Shown here piece after piece: positions 1-10,671 of a stretch of 64,000 nucleotides of DNA. The stretch covers positions 3,233,501 to 3,297,500 of the forward strand of contig JAJHZJ010000009.1 of the NCBI GenBank assembly GCA_023548195.1, read 5' to 3'. Source of the DNA: Bettongia penicillata ogilbyi. Lineage: Eukaryota > Chordata > Mammalia > Diprotodontia > Potoroidae. The notes beneath the pieces are model-generated. The model did no database searches and had not been told where the DNA came from. It saw only the letters and a list, made by a program, of their open reading frames with translations. The translations under genes and the position numbers were made by a program. Position 1 is the first letter of the stretch. Every line of letters begins with the position of its first letter.

Positions 1-669
1 CAGTTCTATAGTGAACACAGATAGTACATAGCAAAGATATCCATGTATCCAAGTTGATAGTAAAACATAAAATAGAGGAAGTATTATATAGTAGAATATG
101 TTTCAGACGCTACAGATTGAGGGAGCTCTCCCATTGGGAATTAGGTAACTCAGCTCAACCAAGAGAGTCCTAGACCTTAGCCAAAGGGAAGTTCCCCAAA
201 GTCTCTAGTATAGCAAGCTAGGGATAGGGAGATGATGAAGGATGCCAGCACCTCTGGTATTGACTTCATGCCAGAGTATTTTCCTTGTGAAACCTGAAAT
301 GGAGTTGACTTTGTTCATCTTCTCTCTTGAAACTGGAAGGCAGAAGGACCCAAAGCAAAGCACAGAGCTCGAAATGGCTAAAGAAACTCAGAGCAGGTCC
401 TTGACGAGCCTAGAACTCTTGTCTTTCCTGCTCTTGACAATTCTGCCTGGCCCGTCACCAAGCTCAGGGCAATGATCTTTACCAGTAAGGAGAATCATAT
501 GCCAATGAGTTTTGGGACTCAGGTTACATGTATAATAATATTGTCTCTCCAGTAAGACCGCATGATGAGCTTCAAGGACAGGGACCAATCATTTTTGCTT
601 CTTTGTGACCCTTACAGCATTTCACATAGTACCCCATATCAATAAGAGCTAACTTTTGGATTAATTGGT
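1..669. other. Unassigned non-coding sequence
   Basis: No repeat family, exon-like segment or RNA gene is recognisable here. The 77-codon frame starting near 242 has no splice context or protein-like composition and I treat it as chance. The end near 600-669 may be a decayed flank of the SINE that follows. Confidence 0.5.
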
Positions 670-880
670 GACAAAGTACCTAGGGCTAATACTTGGAGTC
701 AGGAGGACATCAGTTAGTATCTTGTCTCAGATACATGACTCTGGACAATCTCTGCCTTGGTTTCCTAATCTGTAAAATGGATAAAATAATAGCATTTTAT
801 TTGCAAGTTTGCTGTGAGGGCCAAATGACATAATATTGTAAACTTTAAAATGCTGTGTAAATGTTGGCTATTAACAATCT
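670..880 (+). mobile_element. MIR-type CORE-SINE, full length but old
   Basis: The order of parts is that of a sense MIR: a head with 'cttggagtcaggagg', a B-box-like stretch, the CORE motif 'cctaatctgtaaaatgg', then a tail ending 'aaatgttggctatta'. Divergence is high, so it is ancient and immobile. MIR elements were moved by the L2 LINE machinery. Confidence 0.75.
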
Positions 881-892
881 AGAAGAGTTTGG

Positions 893-960
893 TAATATAT
901 TTTTGGAAATATTATATATATGTATAAATTAATATATAAGTATATATTATTATATATACT
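893..960. repeat. AT-rich low-complexity tract
   Basis: Almost pure A/T, with repeated 'tatata' runs. It separates two SINEs and carries no gene signal. Confidence 0.85.
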
Positions 961-997
961 AGACTGGAAAGGACCTTGAAGGTCTAGTTGACCATGC

Positions 998-1180
998 GTG
1001 GTAGAAGAAACACTGGACTTGGAGCCAGAGGACCTGAATTTCAATCCTAGCTCAGCCACTAACTCTCTGTCTTTGGATAAATCATTTGATCTCCTTAGGC
1101 CTCAGTTTCTTTATCTGTGAGCTGGGAGGTCTGGGCTAGATAGCCTCTAATGTCTCTTCTAGTTCTGAACCAATGAACCT
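998..1180 (+). mobile_element. MIR3 SINE
   Basis: A tRNA-like head ('cttggagccagaggacc') and CORE ('cctcagtttctttatctg') are followed by an L3-type tail ('ctctaatgtctcttctagttctgaa'-like). That tail separates MIR3 from MIR. It is decayed and inactive. Confidence 0.7.
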
Positions 1181-2335
1181 AAGGTTGATCCCTTCATTTT
1201 TCCTTAGAAGGAAAAAAGAATACTTTCTTAGATCTACTGAGGTGAGGAAGATACAATTCTGCTTCTCCTGGGACTTCTCACTAAGATGAAGAAAGAGAAA
1301 TGGAGAAAAATTAGCACAGAACTGGCAGGGGGGTCTAGGTAGGAGAGAGGGAGGTGCCAAAAGAGGAAAGAAAAGGAAGGTGAGAAGGCCATCCCTTTTC
1401 TCTTGGGGATTCACAAGACCTCATTGGCTCCAGGTGAGCATCATCGGAATAGTGTAACCTAGAAAATGACCTCACAAGCTCCTGGTGAATTTGGCAGTCA
1501 AGGCATCTCAGGTTTAAATTAAGAAGTCGGCATAAGCCTCAGCAGCTCCCAGCTCCCCTTTCCTACACAGTGCTTCCAAAGTCCTCCTGTCAGTCTGAAG
1601 TCCAGGTTTCACTTGGTATAATCAACCCTTTCTCTGGTTTTCTCCTCTAAAGGTAATGGAATGGAAGCCAGCAAGCTTTGCCAACCTCCCATTTCCAACC
1701 AAACACAGAAAGAGAAATCACATTAGCTGTCGGCTTGGAGGCGTTGTAATCATGTCAGAAAAGTCCTGGTATGACTGATCATTACTATGGAGGGCAAGTT
1801 CTCCCCCGACAACCCCCTTCTTTTTCCCACCTCCTTGGTATGGTGGCCTACAATGCACAGAGAACTTTTCCCCATAAATCCCCAAACTGCCTCCCCAATG
1901 TTTTCCTGGCAAGAATCACCATAGGGAATTAGCTCCTGCTTCTTGCTTGCCCTTATGGCTCTATGCTCCTGAGGCCCAGAGGGGTTTTCATCAGGAAGCC
2001 TGCAGGGAGATCAGAGACTCCTTTAATGTTGTTTTTATTGTTGGGGGTTTTTCCACCCTGTCAGAAAGTTCCATTCCCTTTTCTCTCCCCCTCCTCCCCA
2101 TTATAGGAGGAGGGTGGAATCTATTACTCCTGACTCCAGAGTGGCCCAAAGGACTGTTTATATTTTCCTCTCCCTAAGCCATGATTCTCTCCAAAGGATT
2201 CTTCACCTTAAAGAGAGGGAGGGAATAGGACACAAGGGAGAAAAGTGATAAACACTGGTTCAGCCTTCCTAGAGAGGAAACTTTTCTTTTTCTCCAGACC
2301 CACTGAAGGCTGGTTCATCAAAATTTTACTTGGAA
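1181..2335. other. Unassigned, repeat-poor stretch
   Basis: I recognise no interspersed repeat in this 1.1-kb segment. The 92-codon minus-strand frame at 1136-1414 and the others are short and lack splice signals. The part around 1720-1780 has mixed composition that could be conserved non-coding sequence, but nothing specific supports it. Confidence 0.4.
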
Positions 2336-2337
2336 AA

Positions 2338-2522
2338 GGCAGTATGGCACTGTGAAAAGAACACTGATTTTGGAGTTAAAGGACCTGAATTCAAATACCA
2401 CTGGTGATTCCTTGAATAAGCCACTGATCTTCCTTCAGTCTCAGTTTCTTTACCTATAGAATGAGGGCATTAGACTAGATGATCTCTGAAGACCCTTTTT
2501 TTCCTAGATATATGATCTTTGC
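2338..2522 (+). mobile_element. MIR3 SINE
   Basis: Sense-orientation SINE head, CORE motif near 2435-2465 ('tctcagtttctttacc') and an L3-like tail ('agatgatctctgaagaccc'). Old copy. Confidence 0.7.
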
Positions 2523-2544
2523 TTGAGAGACAGAAGTAGTACTG

Positions 2545-2607
2545 AATTGTGATAGTGGATAGAGTACCAGGAAAACCTGAGTTCAGATCCTGTCTCTGAA
2601 ACATAAA
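2545..2607 (+). mobile_element. SINE head fragment
   Basis: Only the tRNA-derived head is left ('agtggatagagtaccagg', then 'cctgagttcagatcctg'). It is cut off by the Mar-1 copy that begins at 2608. Confidence 0.65.
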
Positions 2608-2868
2608 TGTTGTTGTTCAGTGGTTTTCGGTCATATCTGACTCTTCGTGATCCCATTTGGGGTTTTCTGGACAAAGATATTGGAGTGGTTTGCCATTTTC
2701 TTCTCCAGCCGATTTCTCAGATGATGAAACTGAGGCAAAGAGGGTTGGTTAAGTGACTTGCCTAGGGTTATACAGCTACTGTCTGAGGTCAAATTTGAAC
2801 TCAGGAAGATCAGTCTTCCAGATTTCAGATCCAGTGCTCTATCCACTGAGCTATCTTGCTGTCCCCTC
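2608..2868 (-). mobile_element. Mar-1-type CORE-SINE, near full length
   Basis: Read on the minus strand: tRNA-like head at 2868, CORE in the middle, and an RTE/Bov-B-like 3' tail at the left. The tail is marked here by 'gtcatatctgactcttcgtg' and 'atttggggttttctgg'. Mar-1 is a known marsupial CORE-SINE with an RTE-type tail. It has the lower divergence typical of this family in the window. Confidence 0.85.
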
Positions 2869-3140
2869 TGAGAGGATGAGTTATTAATGTGCATCTCTGG
2901 GTAGATTTCCATATCACAAGCTAGGACTACAGTGGTTCACATTTATATAGCAATAAGATTTTTAAAAGCTCTTCTAATAATAGCCCCACGAAGTAGACAG
3001 AACATATACTTATTCCCATTTGAGGTTTAGCTAAAATTAAGTAATTTGCCCAGGATTAAGTACCTAGGAAGTATCAGAGCTTGGTTTGGATTCTTTCACT
3101 CCCAAGTTAGTCAGGTTGCCTCTCATCATCATAAATAAAT
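2866..3140 (-). repeat. Decayed antisense SINE; first part repeated at 32312-32478
   Basis: Bases 2866-3036 can be aligned by eye with 32312-32478, including flank that is not obviously SINE ('gagttattaatgt'). From about 2930 the text looks like the tail and CORE of a minus-strand MIR-type SINE. Both copies lie beside a minus-strand Mar-1. This may be a dispersed family or an old duplication. Confidence 0.5.
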
Positions 3141-3204
3141 TATCATAAATCTTGCATATAAATAGTATTTTTAACACGTCAGAACATTTTCAAGCATGTC
3201 ATTG

Positions 3205-3292
3205 TCTGACCTGGAAGAGAACCTCAGAAAGAGATCTTCTAGTGCCCCCATTACACAGATGAAAAAACTGAGATCTAGAGAGAAATCCATGA
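3205..3292 (-). mobile_element. MIR3 fragment
   Basis: Antisense MIR3 CORE text ('cattacacagatgaaaaaac', then 'tgagatctagagag'). Short and old. Confidence 0.5.
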
Positions 3293-3294
3293 CT

Positions 3295-3455
3295 TCATGC
3301 TATCCTCAAAAAGTTATGTCAGTAGGATAGGCGTTATTTCTATTTTTCAGATGAAGAAACTCAGGCCCAGAGAACTTAAATGATTTGCCCAAAGCCTCAG
3401 AGCAAACTGACAGCAGAACACAGACTAGAATGAAAGCCCGTTTTCAAGCTCAAAG
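3295..3455 (-). mobile_element. MIR fragment
   Basis: Antisense CORE with 'atttttcagatgaagaaact', then 'atttgcccaaagcctcagag'. The head is degraded. Confidence 0.65.
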
Positions 3456-3526
3456 CTGGTTCCATTCAATAGCTCTGACTTTTTTGAAAATATTTTCCAG
3501 GAAAAAAAAAGAGGTTTATTATCTTT

Positions 3527-3787
3527 TCTTTGTTGCTGCTAAGTCATTTTCAGTCAAGTCCAACTCTTTGTGAGCACATTTGGGGCTTTCTTGGCAAAGA
3601 TACTAGAGTGGTTTGCCATTCCTTCTCTCATTTTTTTTAAAGATGGTAAAACTGAGGCTAACAGGGTTAAGTGACTTGCCCAGGGTAACACAGTTAGTAA
3701 GCATCTGAGGCCAGATTTGAACTTGGGAAGATAAATCTTCCTGACTCCAGGTTCATACTCTATCCACTACATCACCTAGAAGCCCTA
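3527..3787 (-). mobile_element. Mar-1-type CORE-SINE, near full length
   Basis: The RTE-like tail lies at the left ('ttttcagtcaagtccaactc', 'tttcttggcaaagatact'). The CORE ('gtgacttgcccagggtaaca') and the tRNA-like head ('actctatccactacatcacc') follow. Confidence 0.85.
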
Positions 3788-3849
3788 TTTTTTATCTTCT
3801 AATTTCTACCATTAGCTAGAGGCAAAATTATGTGTTTTTTGCCAATGAA

Positions 3850-3905
3850 CACAATATATGTATACATATAGACATACATACACACACACATGAACACACA
3901 TACTC
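3850..3905. repeat. AT/CA microsatellite
   Basis: Alternating purine-pyrimidine tract of TATACA and CACACA units, imperfect. Confidence 0.85.
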
Positions 3906-4129
3906 TAAGATGGATTTCCATCATTGCCCCCAGACGCAATTTGTATAACCAACCCCAGATTGGTTTACAGGATTTAGGTTGGAAGGGATACCATTTACAG
4001 GTATAAATAGGTGCAAAATTTGTGTAAATGCACAATAACAGTAGACCCCAGGGAAATCTAGACTCAGAAACATGTTGTCTACTTAGCCAGATGCTCTTTA
4101 ACGGCATAACTGGGCCAGGCTGTGGAACA

Positions 4130-4330
4130 AGGGAATCTGTTTTCTAATCCTACAGCAGATAAGCGATCTCACTTTCCCTGCTATTTATTTTGATAAAATT
4201 GGCCACTGATGATTAATGCATGAAGCGCTGGTGAGGTGGAGGCCACTGGATACTTTTTGAAACACCGCCTGATTTCCAGGAACAGGCAATGCCATTAATT
4301 ATTGAACTGAACACAGACTGAGATTTGCCT
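4130..4330. promoter_or_regulatory. Candidate conserved non-coding element
   Basis: No repeat is recognisable. Base composition is mixed and homeodomain-like ATTA/TAAT cores are frequent ('gatgattaatgcatgaagcg', 'gccattaattattg'). Frames are closed. This texture is typical of deeply conserved enhancers, but conservation cannot be tested from one sequence. Confidence 0.35.
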
Positions 4331-4690
4331 GCTCAGGAACCAGAGGCTCTGAAAAGACTTTCATATGTAAAATTGCATCAAGAGAGCTCAAGGGTAGAAT
4401 GCTTGCCTGGGCAGGATAGCCAGGTTTCCAGAGCCCTCCTGGAACTGTTGCTAGTGGGAGCCCATCTCTGGCCTACCTGTGCCCTTGTGGAGATTTCAAA
4501 GATGCCAAGGGGTCACCTAGACAACGAAGAAGTCTGTAAAAGACCCAAGCGAGCATGCCACTGAAATAGTCACTCAGATGAAATTCCAGCATGGAAAAGG
4601 GGCAAAACCCCACACCTTGGTGGTTTCAGAAACAGGTAGAAAGAAAAAAAGTGGGGGAACCCAGTGTGCTAAAGACACCTATCCAGGCCT
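4331..4690. other. Unassigned non-coding sequence
   Basis: A chance 79-codon frame (4325-4564) covers part of it, but has no splice or start context. No repeat is recognised. It lies between two candidate conserved segments. Confidence 0.4.
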
Positions 4691-5050
4691 TATTGATGAG
4701 GACAGTGTCTTATGCATATGAAAAGCCAGCCCTAATTTGCTTATAAATAATTGACTTCTCCTGGATCAAAATCTCTTGAGGGACTCTCCGTTTATTCACA
4801 ACAAGCCTGCTTCTGCCTCCCCTGCAAATTAAGCCTTTTCAAACCTGTCTGGTCCCCACCCCGCCGTTATGAAGAGTGATCTGTTTTTTTCATCCCCTGT
4901 AATAACCTTCAACTAACCTTTAAACCGAGAGTGAATAATTTAAATCTTATTTTCATATCAATGGAGGAGTCAAGCCAAGCAATTATCTTTTATCTGTATA
5001 CTCTGTCGTCAGAGCAGGGGCCATAATCAAGTTTTCCCAAGTGGGCCCAG
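4691..5050. promoter_or_regulatory. Candidate conserved non-coding element with MORE-like site
   Basis: Repeat-free and rich in short AT-core motifs ('aataattgacttctcctgg', 'gtgaataatttaaatc'). 'ATGCATATGAAA' at 4712-4723 resembles the POU dimer (MORE) site, with mismatches. No open frame spans it. Function is inferred from texture only. Confidence 0.4.
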
Positions 5051-5181
5051 ATGAGAGGAGAAGAGGGAGGAAGTGAGAGATGGTATCTGAAGACATTAAC
5101 GCCACAATGAATTATTCAGTAATGAGCAGGGGATCTGTCATTCTCAGCCCTCGCCATCCAAGGCCCTCCCCGCCAACAGGC

Positions 5182-5183
5182 TG

Positions 5184-5268
<85 letters not shown>

Positions 5269-5329
5269 TCACACATGCAGACACACACCCATATACACCC
5301 CCTGGCACACTGGCTCTCGCTAGAATGTG

Positions 5330-5375
<46 letters not shown>

Positions 5376-5384
5376 ACACACACT
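5182..5384. repeat. Compound (CT)n-(CA)n-(AC)n microsatellite
   Basis: About 55 bp of CT with one interruption, then CA, a 70-bp spacer, and a second AC tract at 5332-5376. Long HTHT and RERE frames on both strands are translations of the repeat, not genes. Confidence 0.97.
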
Positions 5385-5417
5385 GACACATTGACTCTAC
5401 AGATGTGGTCTCACCCC

Positions 5418-6010
5418 TGTTCTGGGGCTGAGCCGGGGCTCTCTGGATGAGGGCTGGGGAGAGGGACCTCAGCTAAGCATGACAAATCGGCAGATCATGT
5501 GCTCAATTAGGACAGGAGAGCAGGTGGACCGGGGCCGCCTTGGTGGCACATGGCAGCCCGGGTGTAGGCCAGACAACAGGCTGATGGGAAACACCTAATT
5601 TGCGTGACAGTGATTTAGAGCAGCTCGCCATGGTATTGCTAAAGGGGAAAGAGGAGGAAAAGGAGAGATCCAAGCATGAAGCTGGTTGGCAGGGTGGGGG
5701 ACAGAGGGAGGAGGGGAAGCTCGCAGAGGCTGAAATTCCCTATGGTACTCATTAAAATTCTACTTCGCGCATTTCTTCCCAGGGTCCCCCTGGACAGCCC
5801 ATGATCATTTTTATTAATTCATAAAATCTCGCGCCAGTGATTGAGGCTGATGATTACCGGAGCCGACAAACACAAGGGCTGGTGAAATATTGCATGGCTC
5901 CGATCGGGGCCTCTCCGAGTGAAAACACAGACGTTGCATGAAATATTCATCCCTTTTCCCCTGGCCTTGGGCTGCAAAGGCAAACAGACAGGGCCAGGCC
6001 AGCCAGCTCA
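5418..6010. promoter_or_regulatory. Strong candidate conserved enhancer block
   Basis: About 590 bp with no recognisable repeat, flanked by repeat-rich DNA. It retains several CpGs in an otherwise CpG-poor window ('atctcgcgcc', 'gattaccggagccgac', 'ctccgatcgg'). Runs of homeodomain- and POU-like motifs include 'ttattaattcataaaa' and 'gcatgaaatattcat'. Frames are interrupted. I infer a developmental enhancer, because retained CpGs and motif clustering suggest purifying selection. Confidence 0.5.
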
Positions 6011-6448
6011 TCTGGGAAGAGGAGGAAGGCTGGGATGGAGGCTGAGGCGTGGAATATCCCCCCTCCCCACTTTGGCCACCTCCTAGCTAAGGCTGGAGCA
6101 ACACCCATGTCCCAGCTGAAAGGCAAAGGGGGCTGCCTGGGAGGAAAAAAGAGTCTCCATTCCAGGTTTTAAAATGCATTTTAAAAGATAGTTTTGACCC
6201 TTGCACAGAAGACCTCAGGCCTGACTCAGTAGAGACATGAGTTGGGGGGAGGGTGGTAAGGGAGGTGCTAAGTATGAATCCCAGTCCTGTCTAGACAAAG
6301 AGATCCTGACATAAGTTCCCTGATTTCAGTCTGTTAAAACTACTAAATGTGCTGATTCATCTTTTCCCACTGCCTGGACATTGCTATTTTGCCTTGAGCT
6401 CCTATTAATAACTCCTTACATATCTACAGCCCTTACTACCTTTCAGAA
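6011..6448. other. Unassigned sequence flanking the candidate enhancer
   Basis: GC-moderate, no repeat family recognised. It may be the eroding edge of the block at 5418-6010. Confidence 0.35.
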
Positions 6449-6449
6449 C

Positions 6450-6568
6450 AATGTTGTGGAAACTTGGGCTCCAAGCCAGGATCTGCGACTAATTAGCTGT
6501 CACTTCACCTGAGCCTCAGTTTCTCCATCTGTTTAATTAGGGAGTTGAGCCAGATAAAAGCTCATGCT
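6450..6568 (+). mobile_element. MIR fragment
   Basis: Sense MIR middle ('cttgggctccaagccagg', 'cctcagtttctccatctg'). The tail is lost. Confidence 0.6.
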
Positions 6569-6599
6569 TAGACACTAGTACTAGTGTCTTAAAATGTAC

Positions 6600-6960
6600 T
6601 AGTCTTAAAATGACCCTATGATGTCAGTAATCTGGGTATTATTAGCATATATATATATACACACACACACATATATGTATATATATACACATATATCTAC
6701 ACACATATACATATATATAGTATATATCTGGGTATTTCATATATTATAAATATTTTATACATATGTATATACATATATTATATATAGTATATATCTGAGT
6801 ATCAGTTATATATATACATACATGCACACACATAAATATAGTATATATGTATATATATATATATATATGGTATATACCTATACAGGTATTAGTAATAGTA
6901 ATGTATTATTATGTCTCCCATTTTACATTAAAGGAAACTGAGGCTCGATGACTTGAAGGG
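6600..6960 (-). mobile_element. MIR fragment interrupted by a TA/CA microsatellite
   Basis: The left piece carries an antisense MIR tail ('cctatgatgtcagtaatctg'). The right piece carries the antisense CORE ('cccattttacattaaaggaa'). Between them, 6646-6880 is TATATA/CACATA sequence. The microsatellite probably grew inside the SINE tail. Confidence 0.6.
6646..6880. repeat. TA/CA/TATG microsatellite
   Basis: Imperfect alternating repeat of about 235 bp. It lies within the MIR copy described above. Confidence 0.9.
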
Positions 6961-6964
6961 CAGG

Positions 6965-7530
6965 CTTTGGTTAGAACAGAGAGTGGAGGAAAATAATAGG
7001 AGAAAGGGCTGGAAAGGTGCCAGACTATGGGTGGCTTTGAATGCCAAGCAAAAAGAATTTGAGTTTTACCCAGAAGGCGGTAGGGAGCCACTGAAGATTG
7101 TGGAATAAAGGAATGACATGACTACATCTTTATGTATTAATTGTGGATTAGTCTTAATATTAGCAATATTAAGGAGAGAGAGAAGAGAAGTGGGGAGATG
7201 TGTTAGGAAGACTCTGCAATAGCTTAGACAGGTGGTAATGAGTGTCTGTGCTAAGATGTTGTTAGTGGGAACCTGCAGCAGGGGAGAGAGATGTCGTGGA
7301 GCGATTATCAGCAGGACCTGGTCACTGATTAGCTAACAGAGGTGAGGGAGAGGGAATATCCCAGAAAGCTTTAAGATCACAAGCATGAGAGATAAGGTGA
7401 CACAGGCAGGAATAGTAAAGTGGGAAGGTTAGGGCTAAAAATGATAACTTTGACTTCATCAAGGCTGGGTTTAAGATGCTTGTGAGACATTTGTTGTAGA
7501 AAGCCTTCTAATAGCCATGGGAAGTGGGTA
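6965..7530 (-). mobile_element. L2 LINE 3' region
   Basis: Landmarks of antisense L2 appear in order: 'gggtggctttgaatgccaag', 'ggtagggagccactgaagat', 'ggaatgacatgac', then 'atgcttgtgagacat'. These match what I know of the L2 3' region read in reverse. No intact frame remains. Confidence 0.65.
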
Positions 7531-7544
7531 AACCATGAACACTC

Positions 7545-7695
7545 ACGTCTTAAAGATAATAAAACTGAAGAACTGCAGAGAGAAAGGAAGTGATTTTGTC
7601 CAAGGCTACTCAACTAGTTAGTGGCAGAGAGAGGACCAGAACTCATACCCTTTGGCTTCCAGGCCAGGGCTCTTTCCACATCATCTCACCAAGTA
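7545..7695 (-). mobile_element. MIR
   Basis: Antisense CORE ('aataaaactgaagaactgc') and head ('gaccagaactcataccctt'). It directly follows the L2 fragment. Confidence 0.65.
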
Positions 7696-7857
7696 TACAA
7701 AGTCAATGTGGGTAGTCAGAGCCTATCTGCACATGTTCTACTTTTAAGTGTTTCATGGAAGATCTAGACCTATTTAGGACCACCTTCCACTGCACCTTCT
7801 TTCTGCATTTCTGTTGCTTACTACCTACGATTCCTTGGAAAGGTGAGTGTACTCTTT

Positions 7858-7958
7858 GAGAGATTCAATTCTCTCACCAGTGAAATTAAAGGGTTAGATC
7901 AGGTGACCTTTAAGATAACTTCTAGCTTGAAATTCCATCATCTTAGTGTCTTATGATC
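7858..7958 (+). mobile_element. MIR3 3' half with L3 tail
   Basis: 'cagtgaaattaaagggttag', then 'atcaggtgacctttaagata' and 'ccatcatctta'. Only the tail half is left. Confidence 0.6.
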
Positions 7959-7959
7959 C

Positions 7960-9030
7960 CAGCCCTATCTTTTCTACCAGTTGAGGGAAAAAAAAATCAG
8001 CCTGTAGCAAATAGGCTCAGAGTCCTATATAAATCCTTTCTAAAATCTGGGGTAGAAAGAAGGCTTATTTCTGTTTCTAAGGCCCATCATCTAATTTATT
8101 TTTGGCCCTGGGCATGGAAGCACATTCTAATTTGCACAAATAGATGAAATATAGTAGACTCTACATAGAAAATAGCTATAATATCCCAAGCATTGGTGAG
8201 GAGATTTACTGTGTGGGTGTTAGAGGAAAAAATGGATTTCTTTAAGCCATCTATTAAGTTTATTAACCCATTTACACCTCAAGTTTTCTTTCTGAGCATA
8301 CTTTTGGGCTTCTGGCTGTTTGGTTCCTAATGGATTCCAGTGACAATACAAAGTCCCAACCTCCCTCCCCCCCAAAAAAGTCCCTTGAGGTGGCTCTTTG
8401 TTTTAGAAGTTTATTTTCTTTCCTAATGGTCATAATTTCACCCCATGTCCTCTAGCTTTCCAATTGTAGGTAGCTTTAGGACCAAGTATATTAAAGAGGC
8501 TTCTCCACCTGTCTTTTTCTTTACTGATACTTTTTTTTTAAAATATCACATTCATTTATGATTCTACCTATCCCTCTACTTGGTTCCTCTCTTATAACAC
8601 ACAAAATGGCACCAAGCTATCAAACACAGACATCCTGTCTGGCAGGCTACACTACATTTTGTACCTGAAGTTTCCTATCTATCTACCAAGAGAGAGAAGT
8701 ATATTTCATCAGCTAGGCACTGTTCCCCTTTCTCATATGTACTAAGCTTGAGTTCACTTTTCCCCAAACTCTGTATGTACCTGTGGGAAAGTGTGTCAGA
8801 CTTTTTGGGGGTAGGGATGTTTTACAGCAACCATTCTTAATGTACCACCTTTCTAAATGTTAATGTTTCTTAAATGTTCTTTTATACCAACTGTTTTTAA
8901 TGTACCCTTTCTAAAAACTAATTAAGGCTCACTGAGGAAATGATTCTCAACTGATAACCCTTGGGGTAACACCAGCGGAGACTCCAGAGAATGGCATTGA
9001 AGAGTCCCTCTTATTTACTTAGAAGTACCC
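7960..9030. other. Unassigned sequence
   Basis: No family recognised with confidence. Two similar short phrases at 8860-8870 and 8905-8915 ('taccaactgtttttaatgta'-like, following 'cagcaaccattcttaatgta') suggest a local partial duplication of about 60 bp. No exon signal. Confidence 0.35.
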
Positions 9031-9031
9031 T

Positions 9032-9032
9032 A

Positions 9033-9102
<70 letters not shown>
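9032..9102. repeat. (TA)n(TG)n microsatellite
   Basis: About 25 bp of TA followed by about 45 bp of uninterrupted TG. Such tracts are typically polymorphic. Confidence 0.97.
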
Positions 9103-9103
<1 letters not shown>

Positions 9104-9332
9104 GAGGGGGAAATATAGCTAGTCAAACTCTAAGGATTTAGCTTGTGGAAGTAGGATTTGGGATAAGGATACCTGATATGACACAGGCTATACTTTATCA
9201 AAGCTTTGCTAAGCCACAGAATTTCACTCATTTACCAGTTCCGTAAACTTTCCAGAAAAGAAAATGAAGTTAATTTGATATAATTTGTTATTTTTGATGA
9301 TATCATTCTGGTTCCTTGTAATCACTACTTCT

Positions 9333-9592
9333 AGGAGGGGCAGTGGATAGAGCACTTGACTTGGAGTCAGGGAGACCTAAGTTCATATACAGTCTCAGAC
9401 ACTTACCAGCTGTGTGACCCTGGACAGGTCATTTAACCTCTGTCTGCTTCAATTTCCTCATCTGTAAGAGGGGGATGATGATAATTATAGCCCAACTACC
9501 TTCCATGGTTATTGTGACAATCAAATGTGCTCCTAACACAGTACCTGACATATAGTAGGCATTATTTAAATGTTAGCTATTATTATTTTCTA
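9333..9592 (+). mobile_element. MIR-type CORE-SINE, full length
   Basis: Complete order: head ('gcagtggatagagcacttga'), CORE ('caatttcctcatctgtaaga') and L2-type tail ('acagtacctgacatatagta', 'gttagctattattatt'). This is one of the better-preserved copies. Confidence 0.8.
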
Positions 9593-9594
9593 GA

Positions 9595-10055
9595 TGTTTG
9601 CCAACTATCTCTTTAATGATCTAGAATTTTTTTCAGGAATCAGAATCAAGCTCTCTGGCCTATAGTTTGCAGATGTAGTTTTTTTCCCTTCTTTGAGAAC
9701 AGCAGTAATTCTTGTGATACCTCTGACATTTTCCATGATCTTTCAGCTTTCATTGGCAAAGGCTCAGTAATCACACCTGCCAGTTTTTTCAACTGCTAAG
9801 GATGTAGCTCATCTGGACCCAGTGACTCGAATTCATCAAGGGCAATTCAGTCCTCTTTTCCTCGCTCATCATTCATCGTGGGCATCAATTCCCTGGTAGT
9901 CATTTTTGTTCTGTCATTTCCCATAAAAAGTTCCTTCTCCTTGGAGAATTCACAGCAAGCTGGCTAGCAGCCTCTGTCTCTGTTGCTTAGCTGTCATAGT
10001 CCTCCATGCCTAGAACTGACTCTCCATCCCACCTTCATTGATAGTTCTATATCTT
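9595..10055 (-). mobile_element. L3/CR1-like LINE internal fragment
   Basis: Phrases such as 'gatgtagctcatctggaccc', followed by 'agtgactcgaattcatcaag', resemble the antisense of the 5'/ORF1 side of CR1-clade LINEs. No intact frame. Recognised by analogy with vertebrate CR1 text, so the family is tentative. Confidence 0.45.
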
Positions 10056-10079
10056 GAATGGCCTGTTTGACTTTCTCAA

Positions 10080-10099
10080 CACACACACACACACACAGC
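10080..10099. repeat. (CA)n microsatellite, short
   Basis: Ten CA units at the junction of two LINE fragments. Confidence 0.9.
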
Positions 10100-10214
10100 C
10101 CTCTCTGTTTTTCCTGACTCCTCTACTTCCTCTTAGTATTTTACACAAACTTATCCACTACCTGTGTTTCTATCTCTCTTGTATCTTAGGATTTTTTGTA
10201 GAGGTGTTCTGTCA

Positions 10215-10327
10215 TCCATCCCCCGACCTAGACTAAAAGACCTTGAAGGCAGAATCTTAGTATTTCCCACTCTTCCTAAGACAGTGCTTTGCAGACAGTA
10301 GGCACTTAACACGTGTTTGTTGACTTT
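10215..10327 (+). mobile_element. L2 LINE 3' end
   Basis: Sense L2 terminus: 'gaccttgaaggcagaatctt', then 'cagacagtaggcacttaaca' and 'gtgtttgttgac'. Confidence 0.75.
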
Positions 10328-10670
10328 GTAGAACTCAAATATCTCAGCCAGAATCATCTTTGTTCTCAGGCAGATCAGGCAACAGCAAGATTTCCTGGTA
10401 GGGATAGGAACTACACCGGAGGAAGGGAGATTGGTTGTCTTTCAAGACTTAGATCTATATTTCAGGCCAGAAAACTTGGGAAAGGGTAAATAGGATAGAA
10501 AATGGGAATTTTCTAAGACTTTACAAAAGATATAGGCATCTCCTTTGCTAGGACCTATTGTTACCTATCCTAAAATACTTCAGACCTATTTCCAAAAGGA
10601 CCTCAGTTATTGGCACCAGTATAATACATATGACTGTCATGTTGGCTACCTAAGCACAAGTCATGTAGAG
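10328..10670. other. Unassigned sequence
   Basis: No repeat or gene feature recognised between the L2 end and the next SINE. Confidence 0.4.
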
Positions 10671-10671
10671 A

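Noticed and set aside
5080..5394. HTHT/RERE frames
   Set aside because: Translation of the CT/CA microsatellite.
9333..9430. tRNA-like A and B boxes
   Set aside because: These are the heads of CORE-SINEs, present many times, and do not fold into a functional tRNA.
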